Shown in pieces: positions 33,943 to 46,840 of a DNA stretch of 64,000 nt; positions within the stretch are counted from its first letter, which is position 1, and every line of letters starts with the position of its first letter. The notes below the pieces were generated by a model. That model ran no database searches, was not told the DNA's origin, and was given only the letters and a program-made list of their open reading frames with translations. Source of the stretch: Rhizophlyctis rosea (taxonomy: Eukaryota; Chytridiomycota; Chytridiomycetes; Rhizophlyctidales; Rhizophlyctidaceae); NCBI GenBank assembly GCA_027596075.1, contig JADGJC010000014.1, positions 1-64,000 on the forward strand, in the 5' to 3' direction. The position numbers and the translations under genes are program-made.

Positions 33943-36003
33943 ATGTCGGGAACGTGTGAAAACTGCAACAAGCAAGGCCAAGTTCGGCGTTGTTCTCGCT
34001 GCAAGTATGTGCACCTGAGTTCTTTGAAGAATTCTTCACTATTACTTACTCACCACATCGGTATTAGAGGTGTCACTTACTGCAGCGTTGTAAGTTGCCT
34101 GAATTGAGTCACTATTGCCGTAAAGCATCTTCATGCTTGATGCATTAGGATTGCCAAAAAGCGGATTGGCCTGCACACAAGAACTCTTGCACTTCACGCA
34201 AGTATCAGCCACAAGCAACGGTGGAGGAGGGAAGTGACATTTCGACCCCTCAACTACTCTCCCATCAAGACATCAGTCGCATGGCAACCGAGGAAATGCG
34301 CGAAGAGTATCCTGAAATACCCTCACATGAAGCAGCGATTGAATTCCTTAGCGGACTCGGTATCGTGAAGGACGTCTTGCCAAAGATTCATGAGGAGTAT
34401 CAGCTGGAGTATCCGTTGGAAGCTGCTCATTACAAGCACCTGAAATCCCACTACACCATGTCCTTGTCGCTCCATTTGAATGAAGAGATGATCGATGACC
34501 CTGTGTGTCTCAGGAAAGAACTCACTCCAAGGTATATACCCGGCATTTGAAGTCAACCTTTCCGCACTAACTAAGGTCTTCAAGTTTCAATATGAAACGA
34601 TGGGGTGGCACATCTTTACGCTTGTGGAACTTCTTGCAGAGCAAGCCAGATCTTGGGACCATCTTCGAACCTGAACCGCGTTCACTGGGTCCTCGCCCGA
34701 CACCCCGCCGAGCATTCTCATGCGGCGTGCCCCGTGCTTTTACGTTGACGGATGGACAAACCTGCGTCGCTGCCCAAGCTTCAGACCTGTCGTTGCTCCT
34801 TCAGGCTCAGCTGCAGACGGGAAGTAACCCAATCAGCTTGACCATCGTGAACAAGTGCCCGTATGCACTTGCCAAGACCAGAATCATTCAGACAATGTTT
34901 GAGATGGGACACCGGCCGGAAAGCATTGTTGAGGTGTGGGCTTCGACTGGATGGGATGCGCAGGCACAGGAAGAGTTGAAGGTGGCTTTGGAACACATTG
35001 CATCGCGAGAAGGGTTTGATCCACGAACGAGCGCCGTTGACTGGATTCTCGACTACTGGAAGAAAGCACCACAAATCACCGTTGACGAAGCACGTCGCGA
35101 ATGGCTGGCCCGCGCCTCACATGGCTTCTCCAGTATGATTGTCTTCAACCTGACATCAAAAGAGGACCGCGTCGCCGTTTCGCGTTACGACGTGACGGGG
35201 GAATTCATGGGCGACAACATCCCCGTCGCTGGCAATACCACCATCTTCTCCGCTCCAGTCGACGCACCACCCGTTGTCCTTGGAGAATCCATCTTCGAAA
35301 TCCTCCCAATGAGCGAACTTCTCAAAAACAAAGATGCCGGGCCTTTCGTCCAAGTTGGGTGGGAATATATGGTGAACCGCGTGAAGCAACTCGGCGCATT
35401 GATGCGGAAGGACCAACCTGGTGGGCGGGCCTTGACGGTCAACCTTCTGGACGACGTCATTGCTCCGCACAACAAGGCCATACTCGACAAAGTCAAAGCC
35501 CTCAAGCCGTCGCTCATGTTGTGGGAGGACGTGGTGGACAACTTCTTCCCCAATGAATTCCACAAAATGGCGCGATACGTGTCGGCGAAAGACACCGTCC
35601 ACATGGGCCGCTCAGAAACCTGGTACGCACCATACAGTCCGACAAGCAAAATCTTGATTACCGTCAAACTCACAATTCCCTCAGGCCTCACCGGGTTTTC
35701 GGCGCAGGATTCGCCGACTACCCTCTGGACCAGCGTCGCGAGCTACTGACCAAAGCCAAAGAATCCATCGAGCAAACTCCCGCAACAGACCCGCACGGAC
35801 GACTCGTGAAGGAACCCATCACAACGCATTACAACTTCTGTGATCATTACATCTCCTCAAACTGGCAGCACGTGTGGCTGGAGTGGTTCACCAAGGGGCA
35901 GGAAGCGGAGGGGTTTCAGCTGCTGTGCGCAGAAATGGATCAATGGACCGTCCTCGAAGGCGCGAGGAGTGTGCTCCATTTGCGGTGGACGCACGGTGGC
36001 TGA
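33943..36003 (+). CDS. MYND zinc-finger protein with large fungal C-terminal domain
   Basis: Probable scaffold or regulator; exact role unknown. Five exons: 33943-34004, 34068-34089, 34149-34531, 34585-35622, 35685-36003; 607 residues. The N-terminal MYND finger (CENCNKQGQVRRCSRCKGVTYCS..CQKADWPAHKNSC) is spread over three exons, one of only 22 nt. The rest contains a block with VPRAFTLTDGQTCVAAQASDLSLLLQ and IVNKCPYALAKTRIIQTMFEMG, followed by NLLDDVIAPHNKAILDKVKALKPSLMLWEDVVD. After a 62-nt intron at 35623-35684, needed to keep frame, comes VFGAGFADYP..RRELL and HYNFCDHYISSNW, resembling the DUF4470-associated C-termini of fungal MYND proteins. Without that intron the protein would stop at 35749 and lose the last 100 residues. 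MYND sure; the remainder is a family guess. Confidence 0.85.
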
Positions 36004-36366
36004 AAGAGTGGACGGCACAAGTGCGTCGGAAAAGGGGCGGCACGGTGGGGAAGTATTGGGAAAGGAGAGGGAAAAGTAGGCGGAGGAGGCGGAAAGAAGT
36101 TGGTATCCGATTGTTACGAAAGGCATGATTAGCTAGCACATCAAAAACTTGCATTAGGTTTTAGTCCAGAATCATTGCAAATAGCAACGGCGTCGTCAAA
36201 CAAAAGATGTAATGCAAATTAGTAATACAATTACTTGCAAATGAAGAATGACAACGCCATCTGCCGGCTCGCATCCCTCAATGCTCCAACACGTACAGAT
36301 CCATAATGTGCAAAAAGGCTGGCTTTAACGAACCCATATCGACAGAGCATCTGGATATATTAGATC
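36004..36366. other. Convergent 3' region
   Basis: About 360 bp between the stops of the MYND gene and VPS53, AT-rich in the second half; presumably 3' UTRs. No gene is recognised. Confidence 0.45.
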
Positions 36367-39300
36367 TCAACCCAGTTTCATTGATGCAGGAATATTCATG
36401 CCAGCTACAAACTTCCGCATATTGAATTTGGACCCCGCAGCTGCCAGAGCCGCGGCGGTCGTATTCGTTGAGGATGCAGCCGCTCCTGCGTCGGTCACAT
36501 GCTTGTCGGCATCCGGCGGTATGCGACGCTGGAAAGCGTCAATGACCACTTGGTTCTCCGCCCGTTTCAGTCCCTGTATGGATGACATGTCAGCTCGGAG
36601 GTGTTCTGTAGAATACACGTTCCATAGGAGATGAAGGCAACAATACCTTCAACTCTAACACTTTCTGGAAGTTTGCCACACTGTAATCATGGAACAGCAA
36701 CAGATACGTCTCCACTATTCCCTCCACCGGTTCGTATGGTCGCAGCACCACTTTTAGGAGTTGCTCAACCTTCGTTACTCCCTTGTTCAGCAGTTTGAGG
36801 TATCTATCATGGATCAAATCAGATCGACATTAGCTGATCATTCTGAATCGCTAATGATAGTTTCCGACAAAAACGCACGTTGAAGGAGGCTGAGTACCAG
36901 GCTCCGCACCAATATTCGCCATTTGTAGCAGGATTGTCTTCAGCGCGTGGGTGTCGAGTAACATCTTCAAATCCAAGTTAATGAGCTGTGTACTACCTAG
37001 TCTCACACAATGGCGTGACAAATACCTGCTCTGCGCCAACTTCAGATATTGGCTTGCACTTGAAGATATTGTTGTAATATCGGTTCAAGAATGATCTGTT
37101 GGCGCGATGGGTCGGAAAAGCGCACACAAATCATGAGCCTCGAAGCGTAACTCACTCGGAAAACTTATCACAGAAAGTCCTAAAGTACTTGTTGTTGGCG
37201 AAATGTTGTTTCACCGCCCCCACAGAGAATTGCAGGGTGGTGGCTATCGTATTGACATAATCTGATTGATCTCCAACCGCCTCCACATTTCCCCACACCT
37301 TCTTCGTCATGACCGTAAAAGCCGGTTCGACCGAGTTTTCTATTCCGCGGACCAACGCTTTGATTCCAGTTCCACTGACGCTGTTCACGCCGGTCAGAAA
37401 AGGCATTTTCATCAAAACGCAAACGCAGAATACGAACTTTACGAAACCATCTCTGTCCACGGTGAAATTCACTGATTGTTTAAACTCCTCATCGATCTTC
37501 TCGACCAACTTCTCCTCGAGCTGAACGTGTATACGGTCAAAATGCCAATCCCGCTAATCTCCGCTGTGAAGCTCACCTGTGTTATGGTAGCCGCGCAGTA
37601 GTCAGCCGTATTGATGATCAGACATATTGACCGGATTTCTTCATTCCCGATTGCTTTCTTCTCATCACTGAGCAATCGATTGAGCAAATATTCAAGCATC
37701 CACATTCGACATTTGATACCTACGTGGGCAACTTTGATAGAAGCATGTCCGAATAATTGCGCAACCATTTGCCAAATAGCAGGCACAAGTCGAGGAAAGG
37801 CTTCTTGGTGGATAATTTGGCGAAGAAGACAAGAGTCTGGCGATACGAGTAGAACAAATCGGTACTCGAGGCAAGGACATTCTCTTCTTCTGACGCTGTT
37901 GACCGCGATCGATATGTTTCCAGCATTTCGGATAACGCCCTGCCATAGAATGAGCTTGCTGAATATCCCAAGCGAATACAATCGTCTCTTACTTGTCCTG
38001 AGAATCAATGTAATGACGCAGATAGGGATCGAAGCATGAGGAAATAATCTTATAGAATTTCGACGTCGGCGGCGCTTGTGAAAGCTCTGCTTCCGTCATT
38101 TCTTTTTCTCGCTCCAGATCCTATTGGTTGTTGGTATAGGTGACTCGATACCAAGGACGTGACAAAACCTACCCTCGGATCGAACCGCTTATGCAGCTTG
38201 CCTTCAAAATCCATCGTTGTCTGGATGGCTTGTAATAGCACCTTTACATCCATGTTATGATCTGCTTTCACTAGTTGTTCGGAAAGGTCCTTCCTAATAA
38301 GATCGTATCAGCAACGTTAACAATCTCACAACCTTGACCCACATTTGGCGGTACCTGGTATCTTGGCAGAACTTTTCACTGGCAGCTTCGGCCACTTTCC
38401 ATTCGATAGGGAAGGCACCGGCATGTTCATCATCAAAGGTTTTCAATAGCCGTTTGAACCATGCGTATCTTCTTGACACTGCATCGAGACCGGCAACCTA
38501 CATCACATCCGCACAATTGAGCATCCTCCTTTGCCGGACCATATCCACCAATATCTAAATCACCTCATTATTGATGCGGAAGATGTTTCGATACTCTTTC
38601 AGCTGAAGTTCGCAATACCAGTCAACCAGGTTCTGCCTACATCAGTTTGGTCGATGAGCGCACATTCTCACGATGGAACAGCTTTCGTTCGATCCAACCT
38701 TGTCTCAGCACCCATAACATCCACCACCCGGCATGCATCATGCAAAGTTTGATACTGAGACCGCAAGGTTCCTCCGACAAAGCTGTGAAGGCAATGATGA
38801 GCGCACAGATAGGCACATTAAACCACAAAGTACCCACGCGCCCTCAAATTCACCGAAAATAGCTCGCTTCAGGTCCGCCTGGAGCTGCGTGACATTATCG
38901 AGCAGGGCTGCGATCTGATCTACACTTCGGAATGGTTTGAAATGAACGAGCAATTGATTTACGACCTATTTGGGAAAGGATATCGGTCAGCATGCCGTGT
39001 TCTTGGTTGTAAATCGACGCACCTGAAATGGACCTGAAGTAGTTGTGCCGCGTCAGTGTATTGCCGTCTAGTCACTGCGCCGCGAAGCTGATCTACAGCC
39101 GACACTGCTTGAAATGTTAGATTTCGATTTTGAGACTGTCATCATACATGATCTTACCCAGCATATGAAGTCGTTTGAGGACGATAACAGAAACTGTCAA
39201 GTTGTTTTTGGCTTGATCCAGAGATTTGATATCCTTCGTGATTTCTTGAACCATTTTCTCAGATTGCGCTGCCTTTTCTCGGATCCGCTCAATGTTCGCG

Positions 39301-39791
39301 TAAAGTTCCTGCCACACCGTCAGCAAGTCAGCACAAGCACTTCAAGTAAGCGGACATAGCCCATACCGAAATTGCGCGTTTTGCGTCTTCCAAGTCCGCC
39401 GCCGTCTGTTGACCGGCGTCAGTTTGCGACCGTATCAGTTCGCGTATCTCAATGTCCATTTTCCGTATTTTCGTTCGCAGCTTCAGCAGAACGCTGTCAA
39501 TGGTCGCTAGTGATTGCTCTTCGGACAAAGTGTTACCTATCTAAATCGATTGCACTCCTTCGTTCAAATATTTGAGTTACCAGATGAAAAAATGAGATTG
39601 ATGTATTCAATTGGATCAAAGTCGCTAGAGTCTAAAGGATCTTTTGTGGCGAGAACTGAGGATATGGCCAAGTCCAAGTCGGGCTCGAGACTGATCGTCT
39701 CATGCCGTCCTTCTCCTTCCAAGTCATCCAGAGCGTCGTGTTGAACAGGTTTCGCATCCTTCGCATCCTTCGGAGCGGCCGCGTCAACCAT
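36367..39791 (-). CDS. VPS53: GARP/EARP tethering complex subunit VPS53
   Basis: Subunit of the complex (with VPS51, 52, 54) that tethers endosome-derived vesicles at the trans-Golgi. More than fifteen short exons over 3.4 kb. The start ATG at 39791 gives an acidic N-tail, then DSSDFDPIEYINLIF, the conserved Vps53 opening. Next come EEQSLATIDSVLLKLRTKIRKMDIEIRELIRSQ, and EKMVQEITKDIKSLDQAKNNLTVSVIVLKRLHML, coiled-coil segments that match Vps53 well. Later exons carry PLLDNVTQLQADLKRAIF-like helical parts, and the middle and C-terminal helical repeats (YCAATITQVSFTAEIS region about 37550, DRDGFVKF about 37430) continue to the last exon ending NIPASMKLG. Stop at 36367-36369. The C-terminus has an Ala/Thr-rich low-complexity stretch. 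Identification sure; exons were not each defined. Confidence 0.9.
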
Positions 39792-41052
39792 TATTGAGGC
39801 CGTTGAGATAGATGTATGCGCAGATGCCAGTGGTATGTGCGTGTGTGTGGGAATAACTCGAAAAGAGATTGGTAAAGGGGGGCGGGAGAAAGTTGGCGGC
39901 CTCCAAGATTCATCGGCTTGAGAGGTGGACGGCGCAGTCGTGGCTTGTCAAACGCGTCTGGTTGCGCGGCCTCGACGCGAGGGCCCTCAAAACTCAAAGG
40001 TGAGACAGCGGTTGGGGAATGCAGACATTTTGAAACAAGCTGGAAAGATATTGATGATACAAAATATCATTCATAGCATGGACACTATGTTTCAGTTCGG
40101 AATACATTGCAATCTGAAAGTACGGATGATAACGCGTAATCGAAAGGCAGCGCATCATTCATGTCGAGCTGCCTAATGCTGCCCCATCTCCGGACCTTTC
40201 GTCCATTGATGCTCGTTCCTGCAGATTCCGTCATCAAATTTTAAGTGTGCATGTTTCATAAGAGATAGATGAGCTCTTTGGTGACAGCAAGACAATGAGA
40301 ATCCACTTGGCACCGTTCGTCGGCCGTTCTTAAATGGTGCATCGAGCGGGGATGAGGTGTGAAACACATGCATTATTTTCGAAAGAAATACGAAGTCCAT
40401 CAGATATGGGGCACCCAATCTGGGCATTGATTCCGTATGAATTTCGTATATTGGCGTTACGAACGTTAGCATTTCGGTTTTATCGGGCCACTCACATACA
40501 AAGCTCAACGAAACTCCATCATCCTCACTTGCGTGAGTCCTTGAATTCGCAAGTTCACCGTCACCTCATCGCACATGCCATGCTTCGAGGTGTGAGTGTT
40601 CCCGGCTTCTCATCCTGGGCTGAGTCAGCCGGGCATCGCGACTGTGATCGTCCTTCCGAGCTCCTTCGACCAGCCGTCCGAGACTGTCCGCTGGTCCGAC
40701 GCGTCAACTTGGTGAAACCTTGGCGGCAACGGGGCCTGCCGCCGCCACAAGTGCATGCATTGCGCCACGGGGCTCTTCACATCGTTCCAAAAGGAAAGTG
40801 GAGTCACGCAGAAAGAAGACTGAAGATTCCGAATTCCCTTCATAGATGAAGCGATATGACCCAAAGAAGAGACCGATCTAGCCGAGATACTTACGGTAGG
40901 ACCAGAATGAGTTGTTTGAGATCCAGCAGTTGGAGCTACAGAAGATGTCTCGAAGATGTATGGGCAGGATATATAAATAGCGAAGGAGGTGCACGGCATT
41001 GCAAACACTATTCCCTCCCTTCCTATCAATCCATCGTGCCCAAATATCAAAA
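39792..41052. other. Intergenic region with uninterpretable overlapping frames
   Basis: About 1.26 kb upstream of both VPS53 and the GH12 gene. Frames of 140-170 codons exist on both strands (40334-40849 plus, 40625-41050 minus) but overlap each other, have Arg/His/Pro-rich noise-like composition and no recognisable motifs. I do not call a gene. Confidence 0.4.
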
Positions 41053-42192
41053 ATGCTTGCTAAAGTCGTTCTCGCTTCCACATTTTTCGCGGCGACTGCT
41101 TTGGCTGCTTCTGCGTACGGGGTATGCACGCATGCTAGTGGTTTCCACATAACAAACAGACCATCATTGTTTACTTTTTGTCGTCCATCCTATTAGCAAT
41201 GCGGTGGGAGCGGCTTCACTGGTGACACTTCTTGCCCATCTGGGTACGCTTGCGTTGTTTCGAATGCCTGGTATGTTGCTTCTCCCATTCATCGAATTGA
41301 GTTACCGCTTTTTGTCATCGCTAATCTGAACTCCTCACCTAGGTATTCACAATGCGTCCAGTCATCCGGCGGTGGCGTTGGATCATCTCCTACCACCACC
41401 AAAGCTTCTACTACTAAGGCAGCCACCACTACTAAGGTAGTCGCTACCACTGCAAAGACTACCACCACCGTAAAGAAGACCACTACGACCACCGTCAAGC
41501 CTAACACAACGGCTGCTTCATCTGGCAGTACACCCACCGGCACATACTGTGGCCAATGGGACAGCAAAACCGTTGGTCCCTACACCTTCTACGCCGACCT
41601 CTGGGGCCAAGCCGACGCAACATTCGGCTCCCAATGCTCATCTATCAACACGGCTTCCGATCCCGTCACCTGGACAACCCAATTCACCTGGACCGGCGCA
41701 CCATACCAAGTAAAATCCTACTCCCAAATCCAATTAGCCAAACCAAAAGTCCTCTCCTCCATCAAATCCATCCCATCCACTTGGTCCTACACCGTCAACT
41801 ATTCCTCCGGAACGGTAATGGACATCGCATACGACCTCTTCCTCGGTCCAACCAGCGGCGGAACAAACACCGTCGAAATCATGATCTGGCTCGCTGCCAT
41901 TGGTGGTGCGGGTCCCATCTCCACTACAGGCTCAACGCCCGCAAAGACCTTCTCCTACGGCGGTGGCACCTGGAATTTATTCGTCGGCTCAAACGGCTCA
42001 CAACAAGTCCACTCATTCGTCCGCTCTTCGCAAACCACCAACTTCAGCGGAGACCTGTTGCAGTTCTTGAACTTCTTGACTACAAATGGTTACTTCTCCA
42101 CTTCGCTGTACCTGAACTCGATTGCAAGTGGGACTGAGCCGTTTGTGGGGTCTGCCACGTTGAAGAGTACATTCAGTTGTGCAATCAATTAA
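41053..42192 (+). CDS. Secreted GH12 endoglucanase/xyloglucanase with N-terminal CBM1
   Basis: Hydrolyses beta-1,4-glucan or xyloglucan in plant cell walls. Three exons: 41053-41121, 41197-41270, 41343-42192; 330 residues. The signal peptide (MLAKVVLASTFFAATALA) occupies the first exon alone. The second and the start of the third exon encode the CBM1 (QCGGSGFTG..CPSGYACVVSNAWYSQC), with an intron splitting the tryptophan codon. A Thr/Lys/Val linker leads to the GH12 domain: TYCGQWDSKTVGPYTFYADLWG, WTTQFTW, VMDIAYDLFLG, and the nucleophile motif VEIMIWLAAIGGAGPI; the acid/base region lies near TNGYFSTSLYL. Exon borders match module borders, which fits CBM1 shuffling. Very sure. Confidence 0.95.
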
Positions 42193-42572
42193 AAGCTATT
42201 TAACCTCAAAGTATAGCGCTGGCCGCCTACCTTGCTTTGATTCGGGACTTTGATGTATCCTGTACTTCTGATAAATTGTATAATACCGAACCTGCCATAC
42301 AGTCGTATCATTGAATCAATCATCAGGAGCGCGAAGGGGTCATCCACAATGAAAATGTATCAAGGGAGAGTTCGGATTGTGTCCATGTTCAGTGACACAG
42401 TTAATAATATGCCACACACTGCCTCCCGTACCGTTTCGCTTGATTGAATTATTCCGCGACCTTCCTGTGGCTTGTCAACACAGTCTTTCTCCCTGTGACC
42501 GATGATACAAACAGCTCCAATGATATTATACAAAAAGCGCAAACCCACAACGGACGACTATGAACTGCCCTA
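42193..42572. other. Convergent 3' region
   Basis: 380 bp between the stops of GH12 and SSRP1. Presumed 3' UTRs; nothing else seen. Confidence 0.45.
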
Positions 42573-45448
42573 TCATTCAGCATCGCTATCCTCAATGAAC
42601 TCCTCACTCTTTTCTTGCCCCTTGCTCTTCGATGGCTTTGACGATGTCGATCCTTTAGCCTTGCTCCCACCACTACTCCCACCAGCACCCCCTTTAGCCT
42701 TATATTCTGCCATCTCTTCGTTGTACCGATCCTTCGCTTCTTTCGCTTTAGCCTCGTATTTCTGTGGTACAATGGCGGTATGGGCAATTTGTACCCAAAG
42801 GGTCGACGCCGGCAAATGTAGCAAGTTCAAGCGCCTACCTCCTTTTCCGCAGGGTCAATTTCCTTCCACATCTGTCCAAGCTTCTTCGCCACGTCCTTCA
42901 CGCCCAGACTAGGGTCTGCAGCCATAAGCTCCGGCCGCTTTTCCTTGCTGTAAATCATGAAACTAGTCAAGGCCTTTTTGGGAGCGTCGGCGTCTTTCTC
43001 CTTCTTTGCTTTCTTCTTCGGCCTTTCTGACGTCTTCTCCGTCTTCTCCGATGATGAAGACTTGCGCTTGGCAGACTTCGGGCGCTCTTCTGTTATCATA
43101 GTTCAGTATTCCAAGAAGGGTCAGAAATAAACCGTGAAATTTTGCGTACCGTCATCATTCTTAGGCTTGCGGCTTGATGATTGCTCTGAATGATGATGAT
43201 GCCACAGATGAGGATGCTGCCAAAGTCCCCCAACATCGCTTGAGATTACCTTGGTCAGATCCGCTTCCTTGGTCAGATCCACCCTCTGCGTCTGATTCAC
43301 TTTGGTAATCCTCGTTAAATTCTTCCGCGACGTCACTATCGCTCTCCGCAACGAAGTCCTCATCCTCTGCATTGATCATTAGTCTCATAGTGGACAGAAA
43401 CCAACTTCATTAAACTCTGCAAAGAACTTACCACTTTCATCTGAGTCGTCCTCGCCACCGTAGTCAATCGCTCTCCTTTCCGCGGGCGCATCCTGCTCCA
43501 TGTCACTTCCCTCATCATAGTTGACGGCTCTCCCCTCTTCCGCCATATCGGATTGTATCTTGATTTTCTTCGATTTAAAGTACTGTTTCAGACTGTCCGC
43601 CTCGGTCCTGGTTGCGGAAAGCCGTGTTGAGGACCAACTTTGATTGACTCCTACAAGCATAATCCATGGCTAGTTCTTACCTGGCAATGCTGCTGAACTG
43701 CACGTCCGGCGAATTTCGCATCTCGATACGGATTTCGAATGTCTTCAGTGCGTTACTGCCTGCAGTCGCTCCCACTCGCGAGAAGGTGATAGCAGCAATA
43801 TCGCTGTGTGGGAGATGCATGCAAGGCTTGGGAATCGATAGAATGGAAGTTGCCAAGGGGAAGAAGAATGCTTCGTTGGCCTTGAGAGAGCATTTGATGC
43901 CTTCGTGGCCCTGTGAGCTATTGAGACCACAGGTCTTTCAGTGTCACCAAGTGGCGAATACTATGGTGCGACAGAAACTAACCTCTTGAAGGTATCTTTG
44001 GACTCGATGACCTTCTTTCCCGACAGCCCCTTCAAAACGTCCGTGACAACCTCGTACATAGGACCATCATACGACTTTTGCAATTTTCCTTCGTACTTCT
44101 CCGCCAAGACATCGCTGCAATAACTTGCTCAGCATCTGGAACATTGCAACAATACCGCCATGCAATGTATACGTACTCCTCAAGATTCAAATCCTGTTCC
44201 ACCTCCTCATCGTTGCTGAACTGGAAGACGAGGAAAGGGTACCTCGTCTGACCCTGCCTCAAAGGCGGGTCCAATTCAATAACCAACATATGGTGCAATT
44301 CGTCCGGCTTGGGCAGTAAGAATAGCCTTTGGATGGAAGTGTACAAAATCTTGTAGTCGTGCGATTTACCACGAAGACGCAAGAAGGTTGCATGGAAATC
44401 GATTTCGAAACGACCACTGAATCAATCAAAATAAGAGATACAGTCGAGAGCAAATGTGCAAATCTTCCGTACCGAGGAGTGAGACATAAAAGACCCAAGA
44501 AAGTGACAATGGTCTCGCTCTGCTGAGTGTCGATGTCCGCCTTCTGCTTGATGGTCGCATAAAGAATGCTTGCGCTGCTGATGGTCTCGCCTTCGTCGTT
44601 GACGGCCAGCTCCTCATCCTCCACAGCAATTTCTCCATCCTCCTTGTCCTCCTGCCCAGTTTCCAGAGCGTCGTCCTTATCCTTCAGCTGTTTCTTTCCT
44701 TCTGCGGTCTCGCCAACCTGACTCGCTGTTGCCATGCCGGGAACGAAGAACCGAATTTCTGTCAAAATGTCTGCCTGACGTCTCTTGTCTCCTTCGCTGG
44801 CCCGGCCGGGACCGACCAGTTCGACAGAGACTTCGTTTTTGGACGGCTGCGTGGTGTTGGCGACTTCGGTGAGCGGAATTTCGAACGCTGGCCGGTTTGA
44901 AACCATGAAGGACATGTTTGGACCTGAAAAGTCCGTTGTGCCCCAGTTCCAGCCTTTCAGAGAGACCTCCTTGTGCTCCAATGGTATATGATACAATGAT
45001 TTCACGGCAGAAGACAGTGAATCGTATGACTGCATAAGTACGAAAGGATCACAAGCAGAGGTGAATGACTGTGAGTCCAACCAGACCAAACACAGACATG
45101 TCTCAAAGCGTTCCAACTTACATCTTTGGGAAAGCCGTCAACCTTATAGACCTCTCCATTTCGCCGCTGAATGCGGAGCCGGAAATCCCGAGCGCAGCGC
45201 AACCAGTGAAATTTGTGGATGTCATGTGCAGGAATGGTCACGACTTGGTGCGTGGAACTATGTTTGAAGCCTACACCTGCTTCCGCCAACTTCAAGCGTC
45301 CCAAACCCTTTCAAGAATTGGTTACTTCAATCGCACTGCAAAACTGCGGCATTGTCAGCAAATTGGTGCATTAGACTCTTACCTCCGCACCCTTCTTTCC
45401 CTGCAAGTAAACGTTGTCAAACTCTCTGCTCCGAGCGTCACCCATCAT
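42573..45448 (-). CDS. SSRP1: FACT complex subunit SSRP1 (POB3-like) with C-terminal HMG box
   Basis: Histone chaperone subunit that acts with SPT16 at nucleosomes. Multi-exon; start ATG at 45448 (MMGDARSREFDNVY), stop at 42573-42575. Order: N-terminal PH-like dimerisation domain (MGRLKLAEAGVGFKH, DIHKFHWLRCARDFRLRI, EVYKVDGFPK); linker to VSLKGWNWGTTDFSG, FEIPLTEVANTTQPSKNEVSVEL; the middle tandem PH domain (ADILTEIRFFVPG, YKILYTSIQRLFLLPKPDELHHMLVIELDPP, GQTRYPFLVFQF); an acidic region (43161-43660, runs of Asp/Glu/Ser); a Lys-rich segment; and a full HMG box (KKALTSFMIYSKEKRPEL, VAKKLGQMWKEIDP, YEAKAKEAKDRYNEEM), then a Ser/Lys/Glu tail. Ascomycete and basidiomycete Pob3 lacks this HMG box, so the fused form is the ancestral or animal/plant-like state. 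Sure. Confidence 0.93.
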
Positions 45449-46303
45449 TATTAGTTCCTTCGAGGTTGAAATGGACGGACTGACTCTTGATGGGCTGCAA
45501 TTAGGGTTGTCAAATTTAGATCGCTTGTTTGTTGGAGCACCCAAAAATGGCCTGTGAGAACGTTGGTTTTGGGTCTGAATTCGGACAGCTGCGGCGCCGG
45601 ACATTGTGGAATGTGGCTTGGGGGGAGTGAGACGCCATTTGACTGCGGAAATCAGGGTCTTCCAGAGATGGGATCCAGTACTTTTTTTGGGCTCACGTCA
45701 TACGAAGTCATCCCTGATTGGCTAGAGGAAGAGGAGGGCGATTGGCTCTTTGCGGGAAGTCAAACATGAAACTTCAAACGTGAGCCTTTTCAAAAGACGC
45801 TCTGGTATATGTTCAGTTCCCCGAGTGCTTTGGTGTGGGTCAACATGCTGCACATGAGCATTTGCCCATTTGCGAATTCTACTCATATACTATACAGCGA
45901 AGAACACGGCATTGCCGCCAGAACTGCATGCCTGGTGCCTTGTCCCAATTCAAGGGTTGCTGACATCATGCTGGAGGAAAATACCTGTTGCATCCATCAT
46001 ATGGTGTTGTACGGTTTCCCATCCTGCAAGATCAAAAAAGTCGGTCCCATCGAGCGTCATTGTCTTCACCAACCTGCAACGAGCCAAGCATACCTTGAAG
46101 CCCGCCAAGGTCACCAACTCTTCCACCATGCCAACCGCAGCGTGTGCTACACTGACATCCTTGGCGTGGGTTTGCACCACCACCGACACCACTGAAAGAT
46201 AGTACATCACATGCATAGGAGCGTCATTCTTCAACAGAATGATATATTACAAATGATTTATGTGCAGTATGTACAGCGGTATCTCTTCTCATTTGTGACA
46301 GGA
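45449..46303. other. Intergenic region, possible unrecognised short gene
   Basis: 855 bp. A minus-strand frame of 94 codons (45950-46234) with Val/Ala-rich start and Cys residues could be an exon, but I find no consistent gene model and no similarity. Confidence 0.35.
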
Positions 46304-46840
46304 TCATTCATTCAGAGCTAGGGACAGTTGAGTGTAGTGTCCACCGTGAGACGGTTGCGACAGGAATTCGTCAACGTTCACTGCGACAATACAAGCTTTA
46401 GATCAATTCCTCCTGAGACAAGAATCACAGCGTAACTCACTTTGACTGGTATTATCCCAGTGCATATCCTCATGTGCAGGAGGCAAGTATGGCATGGACC
46501 AAGGGTCTGCCGAGTCATTCCAGCCACTACTGGGATCCGGGGGCGCGCTTTGTGGTGGTGGAAATGATGAGGATCGTTGAAAGGATAGCATTGTCCCCTC
46601 CCCCACAGTTGCAGATGTTGCCAGGTCCCATGAAGACAGACTACGTTGCCAGCTTAGACCTGGCGGTGAACTGCCTTGTTTATAGTTCATCCCACTGTTT
46701 GGAGGTGCGCGGAACGGATAGTCGTCTGGTTCAGGCTTATACTCGTATCGCAGGGGAGAAGGATATGCAGGTCGATACTTGGCATTGCGGCATACCAGGA
46801 GGCCAGGGGGGCGTTGGCTTCTGGCTTGTTGAGAGGACAT
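46304..46840 (-). CDS. Small Pro/Ser/Tyr-rich protein of unknown function
   Basis: Not recognised. The ATG at 46840 opens 133 codons to a gtgagt donor at 46440; a 60-nt intron (46381-46440, ending gcag) joins in phase to 46304-46380, giving 158 residues. Without the intron the frame ends 12 codons later. The sequence is low-complexity, rich in Pro, Ser, Tyr and Arg, with short repeats of PPG(L/F)S type and Trp residues (SWDLAT, GWNDSADPWSMPYL). Such composition suggests a disordered protein. The in-phase canonical intron and absence of stop codons argue for a gene; lack of homologues argues for caution. Confidence 0.5.

Noticed and set aside
35600..35800. Frameshift or pseudogene in the MYND gene
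   Set aside because: A canonical 62-nt GT..AG intron at 35623-35684 explains the frame change and restores a conserved ending.
40334..41050. Gene upstream of GH12 on either strand
   Set aside because: Overlapping opposed frames with Arg/His/Pro-rich composition and no motif.
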